DNA of 64,000 nt from Streptomyces sp. GESEQ-35 (GTDB lineage Bacteria > Actinomycetota > Actinomycetes > Streptomycetales > Streptomycetaceae). Both the position numbers and the translations under genes were made by a program. The notes below the pieces were generated by a model. That model ran no database searches. It had not been told where the DNA came from and saw nothing but the letters and a program-made list of their open reading frames with translations. Numbering within the stretch: the stretch's first letter is position 1; every line of letters starts with the position of its first letter. Positions 47,440 through 56,503 of this stretch are shown here, piece after piece. The stretch lies in contig NZ_JAFFSX010000035.1 of the NCBI RefSeq assembly GCF_017948485.1, forward strand, positions 62,001 through 126,000, in the 5' to 3' direction.

Positions 47440-48795
47440 TCATGGTCCGGCCTCCGCTCGGCCCGGTTCACCCTCGGCCCCCGCGCCGGTCGCGGCGAGC
47501 ACCTCCATGACGGCCAGCACCACCAGGACCAGGACGAGAACGAGCACCACCGCTGCGACCGTCGGGCGGTTCCAGAGCAGAAGCGCCAGCGCTCCCGCCC
47601 CGATGACGGCACCGCCGGTCCACGACCAGTGGGCGTCCAGCCAGCGCCCCGTCGAACCGGTGCGCACGACCGGGGTGCCGCTCAGCGCCTGCCCTGCCGC
47701 TGTCGCGCCCCGCCGGGCCAGGGTCCGTACACCACGGGCCACCCGGCCGGGGCCGTACATGTAGGCGGCCAGGGCCGTGATCACGGCGACGACGAGGAGC
47801 GTGCGTGCGCTGTCGCGCAGGAAACGGAGGAAGGTGTCGAAGATCGTCCCGGCGGCGTCGGGCGGCAGCGTCGCGGAGGGAACCGAATCCAGGTAGACCC
47901 GCCGTACGACGGCCAGCGCGACGAGCAGCACGACCATCATCACGCCGATGCCGACAGCCGTGATCATCAGCATCACCCGGTGTGCGGGAGCGGTCCACAC
48001 CGTGAGGGCGGCGAGGACGACGGTCAGCACGGGCAGCCAGGTGCCCATGATGTCCAGCAGCCGCATGCCGTCCTGCGCCTTGCCCAGTTGCTCGGTCTCG
48101 AACAACGTGACGGTGCGGTCGACGTTCGGGATGGCGGCAGCCTGGTCGAAGCCCTGGTCGACAAGGCGCTGCCGTACTTCGTCGACCACGGTTCCGATGT
48201 CCAGCTGAACGGTTTCGCCCGTGTCCCGCAGCGCACCCTCGCCCTCTCCGGTGAGCACGTTCACCACCGCGGCGTGCGCGCGCCTGTTGGAGACCTCCCA
48301 GGCCTGCCGGAACACGTCGCTGGTGATCACGCGCTCGACGTTGTTACGCACGACGGTCGTCACCGCGGACCTCAGCGGACCGGCGAGGGCTTCCGACGCG
48401 TCCACCACCCTGGGGGGTGCCCCGGAGTCGGCCAGCGCCTTCGACAGCGCGGCCGCCACCGCGTCGACGTCGACTTGGCGCACCACGCGCTCGGTCAGCC
48501 GGTCGGTCACGACCTTCTGGACAGCTCGGTCCGATGCCAGCGGGGCGACGGTCTTCACGTACTGGCCGGTGTCGGACACCTCGTCGTTGACCCAGGCCGC
48601 GACGACGGCCAAGGGGGCGAGCAGGAGGGTCAGCACGAACAGCACCGTGGCACCGGCCTTGCGCGCCCGCCGGTGACGTACCGTCGCGGCCCGGCGCAGG
48701 CGCTCGTACTCGGCGCGTTCCTCGGGGGTCAGGGCACGGCCGGTTTCCTCGGTGCCGCCGGAGTGGGACGCGTCGGGGGTCTGGTCCGAGGCCAT
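47440..48795 (-). CDS. Integral membrane protein with large extracytoplasmic domain
   Basis: The 451-residue protein has a basic N-terminal cytoplasmic part (RRAATVRHRRARKAG), a first membrane segment about 48-68, and an outer domain of some 180 residues with helical repeats (VVTDRLTERVVRQVDVDAVAAALSKAL ... VRQRLVDQGF). Then come paired segments near 255-275, 280-300, 340-360 and a hydrophobic C-terminus (VVLVLVLVLVVLAVMEV). Similar proteins are common, uncharacterised, in Streptomyces. I do not assign a function. It lies in the stress block, 31 bases downstream of the HdeD gene in the same direction. Confidence 0.82.
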   Translation of the reverse strand: MASDQTPDASHSGGTEETGRALTPEERAEYERLRRAATVRHRRARKAGATVLFVLTLLLAPLAVVAAWVNDEVSDTGQYVKTVAPLASDRAVQKVVTDRLTERVVRQVDVDAVAAALSKALADSGAPPRVVDASEALAGPLRSAVTTVVRNNVERVITSDVFRQAWEVSNRRAHAAVVNVLTGEGEGALRDTGETVQLDIGTVVDEVRQRLVDQGFDQAAAIPNVDRTVTLFETEQLGKAQDGMRLLDIMGTWLPVLTVVLAALTVWTAPAHRVMLMITAVGIGVMMVVLLVALAVVRRVYLDSVPSATLPPDAAGTIFDTFLRFLRDSARTLLVVAVITALAAYMYGPGRVARGVRTLARRGATAAGQALSGTPVVRTGSTGRWLDAHWSWTGGAVIGAGALALLLWNRPTVAAVVLVLVLVLVVLAVMEVLAATGAGAEGEPGRAEAGP

Positions 48796-48826
48796 GGATC
48801 CTCCCGGTTCGTGTCTCCCCCGAGGG

Positions 48827-49489
48827 CTACGGGTTCCCGGCTGTGGGGCCCTGCCCCGTGACCCCCGCCCGGCGGAGTGCGGCCCGCCATGCGAGGGCGA
48901 CCGCCGCTTCCGCCAGGCCGAGCAGGACGAGCCACAGGCCGAGCAGCCGGGTCAGTGCCCGGGCCGACTCGGACGGCAGGGCCAGCACCACGATCCCCGC
49001 GACGATGCCGATCACGGCGACGCCGACGACGAAGCCGCGGTGGGGCAGGTCCTTGGCGGCGATCGCGGTGTAGAGGGTGAGGATGCCGGACACCAGCCAG
49101 ACGGTGCCGACGATCAGCGAGAGCGCGGCGATGGTCTGGAGCGGGTTCCGCAGACACAGCACCCCGGCCAGCACGAACAGCAGGGCGAGGAGCAGCCGGG
49201 TCACCCGTTCACCCGTGTCCTCCCGGGCGAACGCCTCGACGAACCGGAACGCCGCCATCACGAGCAGATACAGGCCGATCAGGACCGCCAGGACATGCAG
49301 GGTCTCGTCGGGCCAGACCAGGATCAGGACGCCCGGCACGAGCGTGGCGATCGCCGAGGCGAGGATCCACGTCCAGGAGCGTCCGAGCGCCGCGAGCGCT
49401 TCCGCGGGATCACCCGTCGGTCCGGAGGCCGCCCCGACCGGCTTGTACTCCGGTCCGGTGCGCGGTGCCGGGCCACGCGACTCGGTCAT
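48827..49489 (-). CDS. HdeD-family (DUF308) membrane protein
   Basis: The 220-residue protein has about six hydrophobic segments in pairs from residue 40 (WTWILASAIATLVPGVLILVWPDETLHVLAVLIGLYLLVMAAFRF). The repeated P/N-rich turns (VWPDETLHVL, LRNPLQTIA) are typical of DUF308 repeats. E. coli HdeD supports acid resistance at high cell density; in Streptomyces the role is undefined. An N-terminal 35-residue Gly/Pro-rich tail is extra. It is divergent from the DUF2252 gene across 217 bases that contain site 2 of the shared palindrome. Confidence 0.88.
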   Translation of the reverse strand: MTESRGPAPRTGPEYKPVGAASGPTGDPAEALAALGRSWTWILASAIATLVPGVLILVWPDETLHVLAVLIGLYLLVMAAFRFVEAFAREDTGERVTRLLLALLFVLAGVLCLRNPLQTIAALSLIVGTVWLVSGILTLYTAIAAKDLPHRGFVVGVAVIGIVAGIVVLALPSESARALTRLLGLWLVLLGLAEAAVALAWRAALRRAGVTGQGPTAGNP

Positions 49490-49590
49490 GGCTCCTCCTC
49501 GCGTGATCGGGCGGGTCGCTCCCGGACCGCCGACGGGGCGGTGTGCGGGGCCTCACCGGCTCAGGTTCCCGCTCTCCGCAGGCTGCCGGG

Positions 49591-49607
49591 TCACCCCCGG
49601 CGGGTGA
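49591..49607. promoter_or_regulatory. Shared palindrome, site 2: TCACCCC-CGG-CGGGTGA
   Basis: One mismatch from the consensus TCACCCG-N3-CGGGTGA. It lies between the divergent HdeD (start 49489) and DUF2252 (start 49707) genes, about 100 bases from each start, so it may serve both. Confidence 0.6.
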
Positions 49608-49706
49608 TCCGGACACACCGCCGGGGCGATGAGGTGGGTGGTAACACTCGCGCGCGATGACGCTCGGATGACCGGCGGGCGGGCTGCTCCTCCCGGAGGT
49701 TGAACC

Positions 49707-51116
49707 ATGACCACAGCGAGCGATTTCACAGCCTCCCTGCCCTCGGCCGACAGGACGGCGTACGGCAGGAACGCGCGCAGGCGCGTCCCGCGTTCACAGC
49801 ACGAGCGGTTCGAGGCAGGGCCGGAACGCCCCGACCCGATCGGGGTGATCGAGCGCCAATCGGCAACGCGGGTCCCCGAGTTGGTCCCGATCCGCTACGC
49901 CCGCATGCTCGAGTCCCCGTTCCGCTTCTATCGGGGAGCGGCGTCGATCATGGCGACGGACCTCGGCCCCCTCCCGAACAGCGGGCTGACGGTCCAGCTC
50001 TGCGGAGACGCCCACCTGCTGAACTTCCGGCTGCTGGCCTCGCCGGAGCGCCATCTCGTGTTCGACATCAACGACTTCGACGAGACGCTGCCCGGGCCGT
50101 TCGAGTGGGACGTCAAACGGCTGGCGGCCAGCTTCGCGATCGCGGGGCGGGCCAACGGGTTCCCGGTCAAGGATCAGGACGAAGCGGTCCTGACCTGCGT
50201 ACGGTCCTACCGTCAGCGCATCCGGGAGTTCGCCGGCATGCGCACCCTGGACATCTGGTACGCGCAGGACGACGCCGACCAGCTGCGGAACCTGTTCGCC
50301 TCGTCGATGAGCAAGGAGGCCAGGCGCCGCACCGCCGGGGCGACGGCCCGAGCCCGTACGCGCACGTACCTACAGGCCGTCGAGAAACTGACCCGGGTCA
50401 CGGCCGAGGGTCGGCGGATCGCACCGGACCCGCCGCTGATCACCCCGCTCCAGGACCTGCTCACGGACCCGTCGGACGACGCGCAGGAGAAGGAACTCCA
50501 GGGACTCCTGGAGGACTACGCGCACACCCTGTCGTCCGAGCGCCGGCGCCTGCTGCGCCACTACCGCCTGGTCGACATGGCCCGGAAGGTGGTGGGTGTC
50601 GGCAGCGTCGGCACGCGCTGCTGGATCATGCTCCTGCTGGGCCGGGACGACAACGATCCGTTGCTGCTACAGGCCAAGGAGGCAGGGGAATCAGTGCTCG
50701 CGGTCCAGACCGGCGGTGCCACCTACGACAACCAGGGCCGCCGTGTGGTGTCGGGCCAGCGGCTGATCCAGACGACCAGTGACATCTTCCTGGGCTGGAC
50801 GCACGTCCTGGGCATCGACGGACGCGAACGCGACTTCTACGTACGGCAGCTGCGGGACTGGAAGGGCATCGCGCGGCCGGAGACCATGGACCCCGATCTG
50901 CTGCGCCTGTTCGGGCAGTTGTGCGGGGCCAGTCTGGCCCGGGCCCACGCACGCTCCGGCGATCCCGTCGCCATCGCCGCCTACCTCGGCGGGAGCGACC
51001 GCTTCGACCGCGCGCTCACCGTGTTCGCCCAGGCCTACGCCGACCAGAACGAGCGCGACTTCGAGACGCTGGGCGCCGCCGCCCGCTCCGGGCGGGTGCG
51101 CACGGAGAGCCTGTGA
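49707..51116 (+). CDS. DUF2252 family protein
   Basis: The 469-residue soluble protein matches DUF2252, a family with a kinase-like (aminoglycoside-phosphotransferase-like) fold: LVPIRYARMLESPFRFYRGAASIMATDL near the start, LCGDAHLLNFRLLASPERHLVFDINDFDETLPGPFEWDVKRLAASFAIA as the core (a phosphotransferase-like GD.H..N and D.ND.D pattern), and SVGTRCWIMLL in the middle. Catalysis is not established for the family. It is the only plus-strand gene in the stress block and shares the intergenic palindrome with the HdeD gene. It ends 3 bases before the convergent 65-residue gene. Confidence 0.9.
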   Translation: MTTASDFTASLPSADRTAYGRNARRRVPRSQHERFEAGPERPDPIGVIERQSATRVPELVPIRYARMLESPFRFYRGAASIMATDLGPLPNSGLTVQLCGDAHLLNFRLLASPERHLVFDINDFDETLPGPFEWDVKRLAASFAIAGRANGFPVKDQDEAVLTCVRSYRQRIREFAGMRTLDIWYAQDDADQLRNLFASSMSKEARRRTAGATARARTRTYLQAVEKLTRVTAEGRRIAPDPPLITPLQDLLTDPSDDAQEKELQGLLEDYAHTLSSERRRLLRHYRLVDMARKVVGVGSVGTRCWIMLLLGRDDNDPLLLQAKEAGESVLAVQTGGATYDNQGRRVVSGQRLIQTTSDIFLGWTHVLGIDGRERDFYVRQLRDWKGIARPETMDPDLLRLFGQLCGASLARAHARSGDPVAIAAYLGGSDRFDRALTVFAQAYADQNERDFETLGAAARSGRVRTESL

Positions 51117-51119
51117 GGC

Positions 51120-51317
51120 TCACTCCGGCAGCTGGCGCATCTCCAGAACCCGCAGCCCCAGCGACTGGCAGCGGGCCAGCAGGCCGTACAGCTGCGCCTC
51201 GTCGACGACGGGACCGAACAGGACGGTGTGACCGGAGATCACGACATGGTCCAGCTCCGGAAAGGCCTTGGCCAGCGTCTCCGACACGTGTCCTTCGACG
51301 CGGATCTCATAGCGCAT
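51120..51317 (-). CDS. Small protein, 65 residues, unknown function
   Basis: The 65-residue product (MRYEIRVEGHVSETLAKAFPE ... AQLYGLLARCQSLGLRVLEMRQLPE) looks like a complete beta-alpha-beta mini-domain. The pattern strand (YEIRVEGHV), helix (ETLAKAFPE), two strands (HVVISGHTVLFGPV), helix (AQLYGLLARCQSLG), strand is common in actinobacterial proteins I know only as hypothetical. Good ribosome site GGGAGGGCAGCTC precedes the ATG. Site 3 of the shared palindrome lies 84 bases upstream, which supports its being a real, regulated gene. Confidence 0.75.
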   Translation of the reverse strand: MRYEIRVEGHVSETLAKAFPELDHVVISGHTVLFGPVVDEAQLYGLLARCQSLGLRVLEMRQLPE

Positions 51318-51400
51318 GAGCTGCCCTCCCGTTGGGAGGCCTGGGACGGGCGGAGTACGTCTTCACCTGCGATCGTCCGCCTCGGCAGGTCGCCCGCCCT

Positions 51401-51417
51401 CACCCGGTGCAGGTGAA
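51401..51417. promoter_or_regulatory. Shared palindrome, site 3: TCACCCG-GTG-CAGGTGA
   Basis: One mismatch from consensus. It lies between the 65-residue gene (start 51317) and the end of the next minus-strand gene (51447), so it should act on the small gene. Confidence 0.55.
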
Positions 51418-51446
51418 GTGTCGCCCTTCACCGCCGCCTATCTCCG

Positions 51447-51959
51447 TCAGTGGGTCAGGTAGATCTTGAACAAGATGATCAGCAGACCGAGCAGCAGATT
51501 CACCGCGGCGGTGATGGCCATCAGCCGCCGGGAGGCACCTGACTTGCGTGCCGCGGCCACCGACCAGCCCACCTGACCGGCCACGGCCACTGACAGCGCC
51601 AGCCAGAGCGCACCCTGAACATCGAGGCCCAGCACGGGGCTGACGGCCACGGCGACGGCCGGCGGGACGGCGGCGTTGACGATCGGCCACTCCTCACGGC
51701 ACACGTGCAGCACGGTGCCGCGGTCCAGCCGCTGCTCTGCCAGGCGCGCACCGAAGAGCTGGGCGTGCACGTGCGCGACCCAGAACGCCACCCCGGTGAG
51801 CAACAGCAGCAGCACCAGTTCGAGGCGCGGGAAGCGGCCCAGGGTGCCGGCCCCGACGATCACGGAGGAGGCGAGCATCGAGCCGTAGACACCGCCGGTG
51901 TAGTCGGCCCGCGCCCGGCGCCCGGCGCTGCTCCCCATGACGTGCCCGGTCCTGGACAT
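51447..51959 (-). CDS. Membrane protein with four segments, unknown function
   Basis: The 170-residue protein has a polar N-terminal 25 residues and hydrophobic stretches at about 44-62 (LELVLLLLLTGVAFWVAHVHA), 93-112, 115-133 and 146-165 (LMAITAAVNLLLGLLIILFKIYL). GVYGSMLASSVIVGAGT is the conserved opening. I recall the family as uncharacterised in Streptomyces. The ATG at 51959 has GAGGGA upstream. It lies 16 bases downstream of the DHA2 exporter gene on the same strand, so the two probably share a transcript whose promoter region carries site 4. Confidence 0.8.
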   Translation of the reverse strand: MSRTGHVMGSSAGRRARADYTGGVYGSMLASSVIVGAGTLGRFPRLELVLLLLLTGVAFWVAHVHAQLFGARLAEQRLDRGTVLHVCREEWPIVNAAVPPAVAVAVSPVLGLDVQGALWLALSVAVAGQVGWSVAAARKSGASRRLMAITAAVNLLLGLLIILFKIYLTH

Positions 51960-51975
51960 CGCGGTCTCCCTCGGG

Positions 51976-53583
51976 TCAGCGGGGCGGACCCGTCGCCTCG
52001 GCCGGCTCCGGTTGCCTGGTTCGGGTCGGGAGATGCCGCGTGACGAGGAAACTCGCGAGGGTGATGCCCCCGGTGGCGAGGATCGCCGCCTTGAGGCCGT
52101 CGAGTTGCGCCGAAGCGTACGAGTCGGCAACGGCCTCGACCTCGGTCGGGGGCAGCCCGGCGCGTTCGGCCGCCGAGCGCACCTGTTCGGTGGGGACGAA
52201 GGTGATGCCGGCTTCGAGGGCGACGCCGGTCTGCTGCCGTGCCTCCTCCGACAGCCGGGGGTCGGCCTCCACCTGCGTGGTGAAGGCGTGGGCCAGCGCG
52301 CCGATGAGCAGCGAGCCGATGAGCGCGGTGCCCAGTGCGGAGCCCAGCTGCTGGGCCGTGAACTGTAGTCCGCCGACCTCGCTGCGTTCCTTCTCGCCGA
52401 CGCTGGACTGAACGACGTTGCCCAGCTGCGAGGCGAGGAGCCCCATGCCGACGCCGAGCAGGGCCATCGCTCCGGCGAACTGCGCGTCGTCGATGACCGG
52501 GTCGATGGTGGCCAGCAGCCACACGATGGCCGCGGCGAGGGTGACCAGGGCCAGCCGGACCACCCGGCGCGGTCCCGCCAGCCGCCCCAGCCGGGCAGCC
52601 AGCAGGGAGGTCGCGAGCATGGTGACGGACACCGGCAGCAGCCGCAGACCCGTCTCGAAGGCGTCGAATCCCTGAACCACCTGTAGGTACAGCGGGATGG
52701 CGAAGAACAGTCCCAGCAGGATGAGGTTCTGGCTCAGCAACGACATCAGGCCCGCCCGCAGCACGGGCTTGTGGAGCAGCGGCAGATGCACCAGGGGGTC
52801 GCTGCCGTGTGCCTCGCGGCGCCGCTCCCAGTGGGCGAAGACGGCGAGTACCGCCACTCCCGCCCCTATGACGAACAGCGTCGGCGCGAACCCCAGCACC
52901 GTGAACGGCGGGTTGCGGGGCTGCACCCATCCCCAGGAGCCGCTCTGAAGCACTCCGAACACACCCAGCGCCAGCCCGCCCGCCGAGAGGGCGGCGCCGA
53001 CCCCGTCCAGCCGCGGACGCGGACCGGTGCGGGGCGCTTCCGTGATCACCCGGTGGAAGCACAGCATGACCGCGACGACCACGACCTCACCGGCGAAGAC
53101 CAGCCGCCAGGTGAGATACGTCGTCACCCAGCCGCCCAGCAGCGGCCCGACCGCGATCCCCGCGCCGGCCAGTCCGCCGATGACGCCGTAGGCCACGGCC
53201 CGGTCCCGGCCGCGGTAGGACTCGGCGACGAGGGCCGCCATGGCGGGCAGCACCATCGCGGCACCGAGTCCTTCGATGACGGACCAGCCCAGCGCGAGCA
53301 CCCACAGGGTGGGCGCGACGGCGGTCAGGGCCGATCCGGTGCCGTAGACGACGAGTCCCAGGAGGAACAGGCGACGTCGGCCGAAGATGTCTCCGAGCCG
53401 GCCGCCGATGATCATGAACGCGGCCATGACCAGTGCGTACAGCGTGATGACGGCCTGGATGGCGGTGACCTCGGTGTCGAAGTCCTCGACCAGTTGACTG
53501 ATGGAGACGTTCATGACGGACGTGTCCAGGACCATCAGGAACTGGGCGGTACCCAGGACGATCAGAGCCCGCCAGTGGGTCAC
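51976..53583 (-). CDS. MFS drug exporter, DHA2 (14-segment) family
   Basis: The 535-residue protein matches DHA2-type exporters (EmrB/QacA-like): LGTAQFLMVLDTSVMNVSISQLVEDF is motif D1, GGRLGDIFGRRRLFLLGL is motif A, and GLAGAGIAVGPLLGGWVTTYLTWRLVF is motif C, the exporter antiporter motif. Fourteen segments fit the length. It carries drugs or metabolites out, using protons. The GTG at 53583 is chosen, with GAGGGAGA upstream, because the first segment begins a few residues later; a longer ATG frame adds a non-hydrophobic leader. It is flanked by a MalT-like regulator gene (ending 53732). Confidence 0.92.
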   Translation of the reverse strand: MTHWRALIVLGTAQFLMVLDTSVMNVSISQLVEDFDTEVTAIQAVITLYALVMAAFMIIGGRLGDIFGRRRLFLLGLVVYGTGSALTAVAPTLWVLALGWSVIEGLGAAMVLPAMAALVAESYRGRDRAVAYGVIGGLAGAGIAVGPLLGGWVTTYLTWRLVFAGEVVVVAVMLCFHRVITEAPRTGPRPRLDGVGAALSAGGLALGVFGVLQSGSWGWVQPRNPPFTVLGFAPTLFVIGAGVAVLAVFAHWERRREAHGSDPLVHLPLLHKPVLRAGLMSLLSQNLILLGLFFAIPLYLQVVQGFDAFETGLRLLPVSVTMLATSLLAARLGRLAGPRRVVRLALVTLAAAIVWLLATIDPVIDDAQFAGAMALLGVGMGLLASQLGNVVQSSVGEKERSEVGGLQFTAQQLGSALGTALIGSLLIGALAHAFTTQVEADPRLSEEARQQTGVALEAGITFVPTEQVRSAAERAGLPPTEVEAVADSYASAQLDGLKAAILATGGITLASFLVTRHLPTRTRQPEPAEATGPPR

Positions 53584-53691
53584 GGTGTCTCCCTCGCCGA
53601 GTCGGCCCGGGATGCCGGCGGAGTCGGCCGGGCAGCGGCCGACCGCGGCCTGCCGCCGCTTCCATGGCATCCGAGCCGGCCACCGGGCGCC

Positions 53692-53708
53692 TCACCCGCC
53701 ACGGGCGA
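53692..53708. promoter_or_regulatory. Shared palindrome, site 4: TCACCCG-CCA-CGGGCGA
   Basis: One mismatch from the consensus. It lies between the DHA2 exporter start (53583) and the end of the LuxR regulator gene (53732); a further half site CTCACCCG is at 53716. The position suits control of the exporter. Confidence 0.6.
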
Positions 53709-53731
53709 GCCTGGCTCTCACCCGCGCGGAG

Positions 53732-56398
53732 TCACAGCAGCCCCAACTCGCGTGCCCGGCGCACCGCGTCGTTGCGCCGGTTCACCGCGAGCTTTCGGTA
53801 GACGCTCTTGAGATGCGTCTTGACGGTGTTCACCGACACGTACAGGTCAGCGGCGATGTCCTCGGTCGACATCATCTGCGCCAGCCGTTGCAGTACGTCG
53901 CGCTCGCGTCCGCTCAGCTCCTCCACGACCGGAGCCGTCGCCTGCTCCCGGGGCAGCGGCGGACCGGGGGTGAGCCAGCCGGCGCCCAGCCCTTGCAGGG
54001 GTTCCGCACCCAGGAGGGGGCGCAGCCAGGGTCCGGCTTCGAGGAAGGGACGCCGCAGCCGCTCGCGCCGGGCCTCGATCAGCGCCTGGCCGACGAGTCT
54101 GCGCGTGGTGGCGGAGTCCCCGGCCATGTCAGCGGCCTGCGCCCGCACGAGCAGGGCCCGGACGGTCAGCGCGGGGCCGGTGCGGCCCTCCGGGTGCGCA
54201 CCGTCGAGCAGAGCGACCGCCAGATCGGGTTTCCCCGCGGCGAGCTGGGCGCGCGCCGCTCCCACAGTGCACGCCACCTGGTCGTCGGGCAGTGCCTCCA
54301 GGATCCTGGCGGCGGCTTCCGGGCGGCCTTCGGCCAGGTGTACGGCTGAGGACACGAGCGCCGTCTGGCCCTCCGCCCAAGGTGAGAGGACATCTGCCAG
54401 GACGTCCGGTTCCATCGCTTCCAGGGCGGCCTGTGGGTGGCCGCGGGCCAGCAGCAGCCGGGCCGTGGCGATGGCCCGGCCCGCCTCGGTCACCGGGTCC
54501 CGTAGCGCGGGGGGCGAGTCGGCCGCCGCGTCGAGGAGGTACTGGGCCTGCGCCAGTTCGTTGCGGTCCACGGCCACGGCGGCGAGGACCATGCGATCGA
54601 TGCCGGAGCCGGACGGCGGGTCCCGGCTGAGCCGCTCCGTCTCGCTCATCGCCGCCAGGGCCTTGCGCTCGGCTCTGCCGGGCCAGCCGTTCAGGTAGTC
54701 GATCAACGCCAGGTGGCCCAGGGACTCCTCGCGCGGCAGGGCCGTGGCCGCTCCGCCGGATCCGCCGGCCACCGTGGACAGGGCGGCTCGTGCGTCTTCG
54801 AAGCGCCCGGCCCACAGGAGCGCCGACCCCAGATGGGTCTTCAGCAGCGCGGTGAGCTCGGGATGCTTGTCCAGGAGGTGCGCGGGGACCCTGTGACGCA
54901 GATGAGCGGCGGCTTCCGCGGCCTTCTCGGCACGACCCGGCGATCCGGTCAGCCGGGCCGCCAGGACTTCCAGCAGGGCGCAGCTCAGTTGTGCCGCCGC
55001 GGCTTCGGGCGCGTCCTCGGTGAGCCTTTCCTCGGCGTGGTGCAGATGGGTCAGGCCGTGGTCGAGGTCGCTGCGGGACAGCTCACGGGCCGCGCGGACG
55101 AGGCTCGTCGCGGGACTCTCGGCCTCGGGGCCCATCCGGGAGAACAGCTCTGCCAGGTCGGCGGCGCGCAGCCCCGTGAAGAGCTGGCCGATGGCGAGGT
55201 CCTCGACCAGGGCACCGGCGGTGAACTCCCAGTCGCCGGCGGCGGCACCGTGGACGAGCATCTCCGACAGGAACCCGGAGTGTCGCAGCCACTGTGCCGC
55301 CCGCCGGTGGAGCTCGGGCTCAAGACCGGGGGAACGCACGTGCAGGTGCGCGCGGAGGATCTCCCCGAACAGCGGGTGGAGGCGGTACCAGGCGTGCCCG
55401 AGGTGCTCGACGAACGCGTTCTCGCGGTGCAGACCGGCCAGCAGAGGTTCGGCGTCGGTGCGCCCCGTCAGCACGTTCGCCAGATCGGGGCAGAAGCGGT
55501 CCAGGACGCTGATCCGCAGCAGGAGGTCCTGCGTCTCGGCGGCCTGCCGCTTGAGCACCTCGGCCAGCAGGAAGTCGGCCACCGTGCTGCGGTCCGCTTC
55601 GAACTCCTTCAGATAGAGCTCGGGGTCCGGTCTGTCCAGCGCGGCCAGGACGCACAGGCGCAGGCCGGCGGCCCATCCGCGGGTGCGTTCCACGAGCCCG
55701 TGCACCGCGGTGGCGCCGAGGTGCAACCCGTGCTGGGCGAGCAACGTGGCCGCCTCCTCGGGAGTGAAGGCGAGCTCCGCTCCCCTGATCTCCGTCATGG
55801 CATCGGCGGCCCGGTAACGGTGCAGTGGGAGCAGCGGTTCGGTGCGGGTGACCAGGATCAGGTGCAGGTCCGTCCCGGCGTTGTGCAGGACGAATTCCAG
55901 TTGATCGGCGATCTCCGGTGCGGACACACGGTCGAACTCGTCGAGCACGACGATCTCCGGCCGGTCGCGGGTGCTCAGATGGGCCGCGAGCCGAGCGAGC
56001 ATCGTGTGGTCCACACGGTTCACGTCCGAGGGCCGGCCGACCGATGCGGGCACCTGCGTGCCGGAACCGCGCAGGGCCTGCATCAGGTACGCCCAGAACA
56101 TTCCGGGGCCCTGGTCCACCGCGTCGGCGGTGAGCCAGACGACGGGCAGGTCCAGCCCCGCGGCCCAGTCGGCGACCAGCAGGGTCTTGCCCGCGCCGGC
56201 GGCTCCGTTGACCATGGTCAGCGGCGTCCGGAGAGCCTGGTCGAGGTGCCTGACCAGCCTGTCCCTCCGGAGGAAGGTGGCAGGTCGCGTGGGTACGGCG
56301 AAACTCGCCCGCAGGAATGGATCTCCCAGGGGATCGACACACGGGCTGGTCGGTCCCGCCCTCTTCTCCTCGGTGCCGGCCACGTCACGCACCCCCAC
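53732..56398 (-). CDS. MalT/LAL-type LuxR-family transcriptional regulator
   Basis: The 888-residue regulator has an N-terminal STAND ATPase with Walker A GAAGAGKT (K71) and Walker B EIVVLDEFDRV, a long helical TPR-like middle (about 380-800), and a C-terminal LuxR helix-turn-helix (about 820-888): ELSGRERDVLQRLAQMMSTEDIAADLYVSVNTVKTHLKSVYRKL. MalT-like proteins are activators that oligomerise on ATP and an inducer. The GTG at 56398 is the most upstream good start. It sits at the end of the block that carries the repeated TCACCCG palindromes, but LuxR sites are usually different, so it may be a second layer of control rather than the binder. Confidence 0.93.
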   Translation of the reverse strand: MGVRDVAGTEEKRAGPTSPCVDPLGDPFLRASFAVPTRPATFLRRDRLVRHLDQALRTPLTMVNGAAGAGKTLLVADWAAGLDLPVVWLTADAVDQGPGMFWAYLMQALRGSGTQVPASVGRPSDVNRVDHTMLARLAAHLSTRDRPEIVVLDEFDRVSAPEIADQLEFVLHNAGTDLHLILVTRTEPLLPLHRYRAADAMTEIRGAELAFTPEEAATLLAQHGLHLGATAVHGLVERTRGWAAGLRLCVLAALDRPDPELYLKEFEADRSTVADFLLAEVLKRQAAETQDLLLRISVLDRFCPDLANVLTGRTDAEPLLAGLHRENAFVEHLGHAWYRLHPLFGEILRAHLHVRSPGLEPELHRRAAQWLRHSGFLSEMLVHGAAAGDWEFTAGALVEDLAIGQLFTGLRAADLAELFSRMGPEAESPATSLVRAARELSRSDLDHGLTHLHHAEERLTEDAPEAAAAQLSCALLEVLAARLTGSPGRAEKAAEAAAHLRHRVPAHLLDKHPELTALLKTHLGSALLWAGRFEDARAALSTVAGGSGGAATALPREESLGHLALIDYLNGWPGRAERKALAAMSETERLSRDPPSGSGIDRMVLAAVAVDRNELAQAQYLLDAAADSPPALRDPVTEAGRAIATARLLLARGHPQAALEAMEPDVLADVLSPWAEGQTALVSSAVHLAEGRPEAAARILEALPDDQVACTVGAARAQLAAGKPDLAVALLDGAHPEGRTGPALTVRALLVRAQAADMAGDSATTRRLVGQALIEARRERLRRPFLEAGPWLRPLLGAEPLQGLGAGWLTPGPPLPREQATAPVVEELSGRERDVLQRLAQMMSTEDIAADLYVSVNTVKTHLKSVYRKLAVNRRNDAVRRARELGLL

Positions 56399-56503
56399 GG
56401 TCCGTCAGGGCATGGGCAGCGTTCTTCCCCTCAGGATCCCAGCGTTTCCCCGCATGCGCGCGCGGTCTCTCAGGGCCGCGGCGCCACAGGTCCGGGCCGG
56501 CGC

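Noticed and set aside
53732..56398. The LuxR-type regulator as the binder of the four TCACCCG palindromes.
   Set aside because: No evidence links them; the regulator's own promoter region (56399-56503) has no copy of the motif, and MalT-type activators usually bind different, non-palindromic sites. Left as an open question.
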